Part shown: one piece after another, positions 13,571 to 19,326 of the stretch
Numbering within the stretch: the first letter of the stretch is position 1
How the letters are laid out: each line of letters opens with the position of its first letter
Origin: SB15 sp964639245
GTDB lineage: Bacteria; Chloroflexota; Anaerolineae; Aggregatilineales; J027
NCBI GenBank assembly: GCA_964639245.1
Contig: CAZXCU010000040.1
Span: 1-19,326, forward strand
Length of the DNA: 19,326 bases
Direction: 5' to 3'
Made by a program: the position numbers and the translations under genes
Notes under the pieces: generated by a model
What the model saw: only the letters and a program-made list of their open reading frames with translations
Told to the model about the DNA's origin: nothing
Database searches by the model: none

Positions 13571-16306
13571 ATGACTATCATTACTAATCTCCATTGTGAA
13601 TATCGTGTTAATCCGCTTGGAATCGATGTTAAACGCCCTCAATTAAGCTGGCAGATGCAAACAGATCGACAAGGCGCTCGGCAAACTGCCTATCGCATTC
13701 TTATTTCGAGTCAACTTGAACAAATAGATGTTCCTGATATTTGGGATAGTGGCAAAGTTGACTCGGATCAATCCATTCATGTCGCTTATGAAGGTCAAAC
13801 ACTCCAATCTCGCCAGCGAGTCTATTGGAAGGTCATTGTCTGGGATGAAACCCACCAAGCGAGCGAGAGTGCCTGTGCTTGGTTTGAAATGGGGTTGTTA
13901 GAACAAGATGATTGGCAGGCGCAATGGATCGGTGCTGCTTTACAGGGAGGGCCACGCACAACCATTCCAGCACCTTATTTACGGAAGGTTTTTTCTCTCG
14001 CTAATGAAGTGAAACTAGCCCGCGTTTATATCACCGCTTTTGGTTTCTACGAATGTTCAATTAATGGATTTACAGTTGGTGATGATGTTTTCTCCCCCGG
14101 TTGGACAGACTATACAAAGCGTGTTCAATATCAAGTGTATGACATCACATCCTTGCTCCAAGCAGGCGAAAATGTCATCGGGGCTATTCTTGGTGATGGT
14201 TGGGCTGTGGGTCATATTGGTTGGGGTACCCGCCAGCAGTATTTTGACCGGCCACGGTTATTTGCTCAACTAGAAATCTTTTTGGCTGATGGAACTCATC
14301 AGAAGGTTGTTACGGATGACTCATGGCATTACCAATTTGGGCCGCTCATGGAAAATGATTTGATGATGGGTGAAGCCTACGATGCCCGGTTGGAAATGCC
14401 CGGTTGGAATACCACGAGTTTTGATGCAAGTACTTGGAGCAATGTTAAAGTCTTTAATGCCCCTAATGCTGCACTGGTTGCTACCAACGGCCCAACGGTG
14501 AAACACATCGAAGAACGAAAACCTACCAGTGATCCTGCAGATCGTAGTACCTTTGATCGACCCCATTACATTTTCGACTTGGGACAAAATATGGTTGGGA
14601 GGGTACGCCTCACAGGAAGTGCACCCCGAGGCACCACTGTCACTTTGCATTTTGCTGAGGTGCTGAATGAAGATGGCTCGCTATATACGGAGAATCTTCG
14701 TAGAGCACGCGCCACTGACTATTACACTTTCAAGGGCGAAGGAGAAGAAATTTGGGAGCCCAAATTTACTTTTCATGGCTTCCGCTATGTCGAACTATTG
14801 GATTATCCCGGCAAAGCGACATGCGACACGATTATGGGGGTAGTGCTGTATTCCGAGATGCCCCGCACGGGTGAGTTTGAGTGTTCAGATCCGTTGATTA
14901 ACCAACTCCACAGCAATATTATGTGGGGACAAAAGGGCAATTTTATTGATGTGCCTACCGACTGCCCACAGCGGGATGAACGACTCGGTTGGACGGGCGA
15001 TATTCAGGTGTTCGTGCGTACCGCTACATTCAATATGAATATTGCAGGGTTTATGAAGAAATGGATACAGGATGTCGCAGATGCACAGTCGCCTCAAGGG
15101 GAAATACCGCCAATTGTTCCTAAGATAAATACTCAATTTGATGATGATGGCGGACCAGCATGGGCAGATGCCGTCATTATCTGCCCTTGGACACTTTATC
15201 AAGCCTACGGCGATCTGAGCTTTCTCAAAATGGCCTACCCTATCATGACACGCTTTATGGATTTCTTGCTGGCAACCAGTAAAGCGTATATTCGCTGTGC
15301 GCCCGATTATGAGGGGTGGCTTGGCTTCGGTGATTGGCTCTCTATCAATGCAGATACTCCCCGGGACCTTATCGGGACTGCCTTTCTAGCTTACGATGCT
15401 AATTTAATGGCGAAAATTGCCGACCTCCTTGGAAAACCAGACGAGGCAATCCTTTATCGTGACTTATTTGACAAAGTAAAGGATGCTTTTGCGGTACGCT
15501 ATTTGATAGGTAGCGAGGTTACTACTGAAGAAGTAAGTAGACGCCAGCATGTTGACCATGCGGATGCTGTTTCGCGTGGCAACTTGCAACTTGTGGATTA
15601 CGGACCAATTTCTTCCGAGGTATTTAATACAAATTTGTTTTCGCCTACCCAAACCGCCTATGTTCTGGCACTTCATTTCGATCTTTTACCTCAGGAATTA
15701 CGCTCCCTGGCAATACAAGAGCTTGTAGCGGACATCGAACGACGTAACATGCATCTATCTACAGGCTTTGTTGGTTCACCCTATCTATCTCATGTGTTAA
15801 GTAATAATGGGCGACTGGACATTGCTTATACATTGCTCCTTCAAAAGACGTGGCCCTCATGGTTATACCCTGTAACACAGGGCGCAACCACTATCTGGGA
15901 ACGTTGGGACGCATGGACACCAGAAAATGGTTTCCAAAGTCCGAAGATGAACTCCTTTAATCACTATGCTTATGGTGCAATTGGTGCTTGGTTGTATAGC
16001 GCTGTAGGTGGTATTGACATTGATGCTACGCAACCTGGGTATAAGCATATCATCCTATGTCCCCAACCGGGAGGAGGCCTATCCTATGCGCGAACTACGC
16101 TTCAAACCCCGTATGGTGAAGTGGTTTCTGACTGGAGCTACTATGACAACGAATTCAAGTATCGTGTTGTCATTCCTCCCAACACAACTGCAACCGTATA
16201 TTTGCCAATTGAGGGAAGTATATTTATTAATGATAAACTTATAAAATATTCCGAACTTAATCTGGTTGCGGGTACATATGAGTTTGCTGTTGGGAATCTA
16301 AATTAG
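13571..16306 (+). CDS. alpha-L-rhamnosidase, glycoside hydrolase family 78
   Basis: This enzyme hydrolyses terminal alpha-L-rhamnose from glycosides with inversion. At 911 aa it is full length for the family. It starts with the N-terminal fibronectin-like domain (LHCEYRVNPLGIDVKRPQLS, W.....QTAYRI). Carbohydrate-binding-like beta domains follow (ARVYITAFGFYECSINGF, GDGWAVGHIGW). The (alpha/alpha)6 catalytic barrel carries the signature VPTDCPQRDERLGWTGD at 461-477 (D464, D469, E470, D477), and WERWDAWTPENG holds the likely general base E777. The C-terminal beta domain follows HYAYGAIGAWLY. There is no signal peptide, so it acts in the cytoplasm on imported rhamnosides. The Shine-Dalgarno is weak (AAGGT, 10 bp upstream). 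Divergent from lacI, it forms a regulon with the ABC importer. Confidence 0.96.
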   Translation: MTIITNLHCEYRVNPLGIDVKRPQLSWQMQTDRQGARQTAYRILISSQLEQIDVPDIWDSGKVDSDQSIHVAYEGQTLQSRQRVYWKVIVWDETHQASESACAWFEMGLLEQDDWQAQWIGAALQGGPRTTIPAPYLRKVFSLANEVKLARVYITAFGFYECSINGFTVGDDVFSPGWTDYTKRVQYQVYDITSLLQAGENVIGAILGDGWAVGHIGWGTRQQYFDRPRLFAQLEIFLADGTHQKVVTDDSWHYQFGPLMENDLMMGEAYDARLEMPGWNTTSFDASTWSNVKVFNAPNAALVATNGPTVKHIEERKPTSDPADRSTFDRPHYIFDLGQNMVGRVRLTGSAPRGTTVTLHFAEVLNEDGSLYTENLRRARATDYYTFKGEGEEIWEPKFTFHGFRYVELLDYPGKATCDTIMGVVLYSEMPRTGEFECSDPLINQLHSNIMWGQKGNFIDVPTDCPQRDERLGWTGDIQVFVRTATFNMNIAGFMKKWIQDVADAQSPQGEIPPIVPKINTQFDDDGGPAWADAVIICPWTLYQAYGDLSFLKMAYPIMTRFMDFLLATSKAYIRCAPDYEGWLGFGDWLSINADTPRDLIGTAFLAYDANLMAKIADLLGKPDEAILYRDLFDKVKDAFAVRYLIGSEVTTEEVSRRQHVDHADAVSRGNLQLVDYGPISSEVFNTNLFSPTQTAYVLALHFDLLPQELRSLAIQELVADIERRNMHLSTGFVGSPYLSHVLSNNGRLDIAYTLLLQKTWPSWLYPVTQGATTIWERWDAWTPENGFQSPKMNSFNHYAYGAIGAWLYSAVGGIDIDATQPGYKHIILCPQPGGGLSYARTTLQTPYGEVVSDWSYYDNEFKYRVVIPPNTTATVYLPIEGSIFINDKLIKYSELNLVAGTYEFAVGNLN

Positions 16307-16345
16307 ATCAGTGGTAGATACTTGCGATCTGTCATTCCAGCCTAT

Positions 16346-16372
16346 CCCGGTTTCAGCCCGGCTGAAACCGGG
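16346..16372 (+). terminator. terminator hairpin after rhamnosidase
   Basis: A perfect 11-bp stem CCCGGTTTCAG/CTGAAACCGGG with a 5-nt loop lies 40 bp after the stop. A T-run begins 11 bases later (16383-16387). It is a strong hairpin, but the T-run is displaced, so termination may be partial. Confidence 0.6.
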
Positions 16373-16387
16373 TAATCATCACTTTTT

Positions 16388-16777
16388 CCGGCTCCATTCC
16401 GGGTTGAAGCTGTTAGATTCATTGTGCCTGAGAAACACTCTCAAAATTACTCAATACACCTTCCGTACAAAGAAAAGATCATCTGTAAACTGAAAAGTGT
16501 ATCTAATGTCTCTTTGGCATCTTTTTTCTTCATCATTGCTGCATCTCACCGCTGAAGCTAGCCGGGTATCTGCGTTGAGTTCGCGGGTGACACCACTCCC
16601 GGGTGAGTGACGCGTGACAAAGGAACGCATAGCCCACCCTCACTACCCTTTTTCGCCGAGCAGGAAGGGTTTTCAGCATGAAAGGAGGGTAGAAAAAGGC
16701 GTGAGGGCCAGCGGATGCTGAGATGCCCCGCAACACCTGTGGGGGGTCAAAAAGTCCGTCGGCTGTTGTTTTGTCGA
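16388..16777. other. intergenic region, 3' flank of transposase remnant
   Basis: This stretch of about 390 bp lies between the rhamnosidase terminator and the transposase stop. The part from about 16530 to 16777 is GC-richer and probably belongs to the insertion element's 3' end. A frame through it (minus strand, 85 codons) has no family features. I found no convincing terminal inverted repeat or target duplication by eye. Confidence 0.4.
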
Positions 16778-17650
16778 TCAAGCAGCCCATCGATAATCAT
16801 GATGTAACCCACCTAGCACAGGAAGTCCAACAACTTGCCGATTACTCTGCGGGACTCCACATGAATCTCTGTGGTGTGGGACCGGAATCTGCTGACCAAT
16901 TCCTTGGTGTGGATGTGCGTGGTTGAAGAACGTGACATACTCCCCAATGACTCGACGTAGTTGGCGTTCATTTAGGACCAACAGATGAGCTAGACATTCG
17001 CGTCTCACACTCTCGATGAATCGCTCACAAATCGCATTGGCTTTCGGGGCACGCACCGGTGTCTTGAGTACATCTATTCCCCGTCCTTCGGTGACTCGTG
17101 TGAAACAGGATCCGTACTTGGTGTCATTATCTCGGATCAGGAAGCGGGGTCCTTCATCAAAGGGTGTCGCATCCCTCACCTGTTGGGCGACCCGAAAGTC
17201 ATGAGGAGAGCGCGTTACCCCATCATGAACAACCCGTCGTGAGTTTAGCTCGATGATGAAAAAGACGAAAATGGTTCGAAAGAACAGATCATAAGTCTGC
17301 ACAAAGTCACACGCCCAGATCTCATCGGCATGATTCCTCAGAAACGTCGCCCACGACTGTCCAGGCTGGCGCGGTGGCAATCCCTTTCGTGCCTGTCGCA
17401 TCTACTTCTTGATCGTTTCTTTGTTGACCACGATTCCTAGCTTTAGCAGTTCGCCTTTGATGCGTTTGGTTCCCCAAGTCCCATTGTGGATGGACATTTC
17501 TTCAATCAAGGTAATCGTTTCGGGTGAAAGTGATGGTCTGCCTTGGCGAACCTACGATTTCCATCGCCAGAACAGTTTGAACCCTAACCGGTGCCAGCTC
17601 AAAAGCGTAGCCTTTGTGGTCGTGTGTTGCTGGAAAGTAATCACTTTCCC
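16778..17650 (-). pseudogene. DDE (rve integrase-core) transposase remnant with two in-frame stops
   Basis: One continuous minus-strand frame, interrupted only by TAG at 17554-17552 and TAG at 17404-17402, encodes an integrase-core transposase. It begins with TTTKATLLSWHRLGFKLFWR and, after the first stop, gives QGRPSLSPETITLIEEMS and TWGTKRIKGELLKLGI. After the second stop the catalytic core follows: Asp in IWACDF, Asp in LIRDND and Glu in NAICERFIESVRRECL, then HPHQGIGQQIP and the usual end GLHHDYRWAA. The second stop replaces a residue in the conserved K(Y)MRQ segment. The N-terminus is missing, and coding ends close to the neighbouring oxidoreductase stop. It is inactive unless suppressed. 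Confidence 0.88.
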
Positions 17651-17711
17651 CGCCTGCGACCAGACTCCCACCTCGTTGTAGCGGGCGGATACACTGCCTC
17701 CATGGGCGCTT

Positions 17712-19256
17712 CTATAAGACCTCATTTTTGAGATAATCAGCCACACGCAGCGCCATCGCCACAATAGTCAGAGTCGGATTAACCGCACCCACGCTCACAA
17801 AGAAGCTCCCGTCAACGACAAAAACATTGTCAAGGTCATGGGGACGGCACCATACATCTAATACGGACTCTCGAGGGTTTGTGCCCATCTTGAGTGTGCC
17901 ACATTCATGTGCCAGATTGAACGGAAAGGCATGACCCAGATAGTAGTCTACGGGAATAAAACGCTCATCGCAGCCAATATGAGTCAGAATAGATTGTAGT
18001 TTTTCTGACAATTTCTGATAGGCATTCACATTATTTTGTTGATAATGAAAGACAATTTGATGATTGTTGTTCAGGGTAATCCGGTTGTTGGGGTCGGGTA
18101 GGTCTTCTGATTGCAGCCAGAAGTCAAGCGAATGTTGTGCCATTTCCTCATGGGTCATCCCCTCAAAAGGCTGCGGTGCTTCAAACTTCATCAGAAGGGC
18201 ATCCACCTTACCCAGCATTTGAATTAAGCCCATCGGATAGCGATAATCCTCTGAACCCCAGTAAAAATCGGCTAAGGCAAGCGTTTTTTCAAAAATCGCG
18301 TCGTTCGGTTGTTTACTGATAGCTAGTAGTGTGGCGTTGTTGTGGCTCATATAATTACAGCCTACCAACCCTGAGCTGTTAGCAAGGCCGGATGGATGTT
18401 TTTCATTTTTAGAGCGAAGCAGTAAGGCCGCCGAGTTAATCGCTCCCGCCGAGACAATGATATACGAGGCGCGGTAGATTTCTTCGCTACCATCGGGATG
18501 TTTGACTACTACCCCCGTTACTTTACGTCCCGAAGCATCTGTTTCCAATCGTTCAACATAACAACCCGTTTTTAGAATCACATTGTCGTATTCAAGCGCC
18601 GGTTTGATACCAACCACATGGGCATCTGCTTTAGATTCAGTAGGGTCGGGGTATCCATCAAATAAACTCAGATTGGTCACTGGCCCCGGTTTTTCACCCG
18701 CTTCATTCCCCAAACGAACACCCATCGGCAGCGGAAATGGTTGATAGCCAAGTTTTTGTAAGTCCGTGTTCAACTGCTGAATACGGGGTTCATGTTCTAG
18801 TGGTGCATAGGGAAATGGGCTGCTGCGACGCGGTTCAGTCGGGTCAACTCCCGCTTCTCCATGCACATAATACCATTTTTCGGCTTCGGCATAGTACGGT
18901 TCAAGCTCATCGTAAGTGATCGGCCATGCCGGAGAAATGCCGTCTTCATGTTCGACTTCCTCAAAATCACGTTCCCGCAGGCGCAGCATAGCTGCCCCGT
19001 AGAATTTTGTGCTACCTCCCACGCAGTAATGGGGATGAGCAGGCTTGAAAGGCTTGTCGTCGTGCATCCATATTTCGCCCGGCGCATAACGTTTTTCTAC
19101 AAAAACGGCGTGGGTGTTCCAGTTTTCACGCTCACGCGGCACGAATCCTCCGCGTTCCAGAATCAAGATTCGTTTTCCGGTTGGGGCAAGGGCACGCGCC
19201 ATTGTACCCCCGCCCGCGCCACTGCCTATAATGATAAGATCGTAGGGGTCGGTCAT
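17712..19256 (-). CDS. GMC-family FAD-dependent oxidoreductase
   Basis: This is an alcohol/sugar dehydrogenase-type flavoenzyme of 514 aa. The N-terminal Rossmann FAD motif is DLIIIGSGAGGGTMARALAP (6-25), with ILERGG ending the second strand. GGSTKFYGAAMLRLRERDFE matches the GMC FAD-contact segment. VSAGAINSAALLLRSKN is the second GMC signature. The C-terminal domain has HECGTLKMGTNP with the likely catalytic His, and VVDGSFFVSVGAVNPTLTIV with the conserved Asn of the active-site pair. There is no signal peptide. AAAGGAG lies 9 bp before the ATG. The exact substrate cannot be read from sequence; bacterial relatives include gluconate/choline-type dehydrogenases. It borders a transposase remnant, and its link to the rhamnoside locus is unproven. 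Confidence 0.94.
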   Translation of the reverse strand: MTDPYDLIIIGSGAGGGTMARALAPTGKRILILERGGFVPRERENWNTHAVFVEKRYAPGEIWMHDDKPFKPAHPHYCVGGSTKFYGAAMLRLRERDFEEVEHEDGISPAWPITYDELEPYYAEAEKWYYVHGEAGVDPTEPRRSSPFPYAPLEHEPRIQQLNTDLQKLGYQPFPLPMGVRLGNEAGEKPGPVTNLSLFDGYPDPTESKADAHVVGIKPALEYDNVILKTGCYVERLETDASGRKVTGVVVKHPDGSEEIYRASYIIVSAGAINSAALLLRSKNEKHPSGLANSSGLVGCNYMSHNNATLLAISKQPNDAIFEKTLALADFYWGSEDYRYPMGLIQMLGKVDALLMKFEAPQPFEGMTHEEMAQHSLDFWLQSEDLPDPNNRITLNNNHQIVFHYQQNNVNAYQKLSEKLQSILTHIGCDERFIPVDYYLGHAFPFNLAHECGTLKMGTNPRESVLDVWCRPHDLDNVFVVDGSFFVSVGAVNPTLTIVAMALRVADYLKNEVL

Positions 19257-19326
19257 GGTCTATTCTCCTTTTTCTAGAGCGTGTTATGGACTTTCAAAGT
19301 AAAAAAGCCATACAGTGAACGAAGCG

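Noticed and set aside
16346..16372. Mobile REP-like element
   Set aside because: Only one copy is seen in the window and it lies just after a stop codon, so a terminator is the better reading.

Overview
The window looks like a chromosome or large-plasmid segment of an environmental bacterium. A Chloroflexota (Anaerolineae-like) host is my best guess. It rests on the mid-range base composition, the DDE transposase style, and the mix of a reverse-transcriptase CRISPR locus with a CUT1 sugar transporter and GH78 rhamnosidase. This assignment is inference only.

Positions 1-6650 hold a CRISPR adaptation locus. A CRISPR array (32 copies of a 37-bp repeat, 31 complete spacers, running off the left edge) is followed by a leader of about 240 bp. 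A minus-strand operon then reads toward the array. In transcription order it encodes a 37-aa membrane microprotein, a P-loop GTPase, a free-standing group II-like reverse transcriptase (FADD active site), Cas1, a RemA/DUF370-like protein, an RNase HI and Cas2, and it ends in an intrinsic terminator. Genes overlap by ATGA (GTPase/RT, RNase H/Cas2) or 8 nt (RemA-like/RNase H), so most look co-translated. The gene set suggests spacer capture from RNA: RT copies RNA, RNase H removes it from the hybrid, and Cas1-Cas2 integrate. The RemA-like protein and GTPase are unexpected partners. No effector (cas10/csm/cmr, cas6) lies in the window.

The spacers carry their own signal. One adjacent pair overlaps by 13 nt and merges into one uninterrupted reading frame. 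Another adjacent pair shares 30 nt and encodes the same peptide. One pair is identical. Nearly all spacers have an open sense frame on the plus strand, and the array appears to be transcribed from the minus strand, so crRNAs would be antisense to mRNA.

Positions 6775-8792 (minus) carry a replication-type module: a winged-helix-like initiator candidate, a DnaC-like helicase loader and a 68-aa protein. Both large genes are broken by frameshifts, one exactly at the Walker A motif. At 8925-9205 are a perfect 10+10 bp palindrome and the C-terminal remnant of a GntR/FCD regulator on the plus strand, marking a probable rearrangement junction.

Positions 9218-16306 are a rhamnoside-use locus. A LacI-type regulator and a CUT1 ABC importer (binding protein and two permeases, no ATPase gene) run on the minus strand, and a large cytoplasmic GH78 alpha-L-rhamnosidase diverges on the plus strand. 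A LacI-type pseudo-palindrome overlaps the rhamnosidase -35 and lies downstream of the lacI promoter, so it could control both.

Positions 16307-19326 hold a strong terminator hairpin, a decayed DDE transposase with two in-frame TAG codons, and a GMC-family FAD oxidoreductase.
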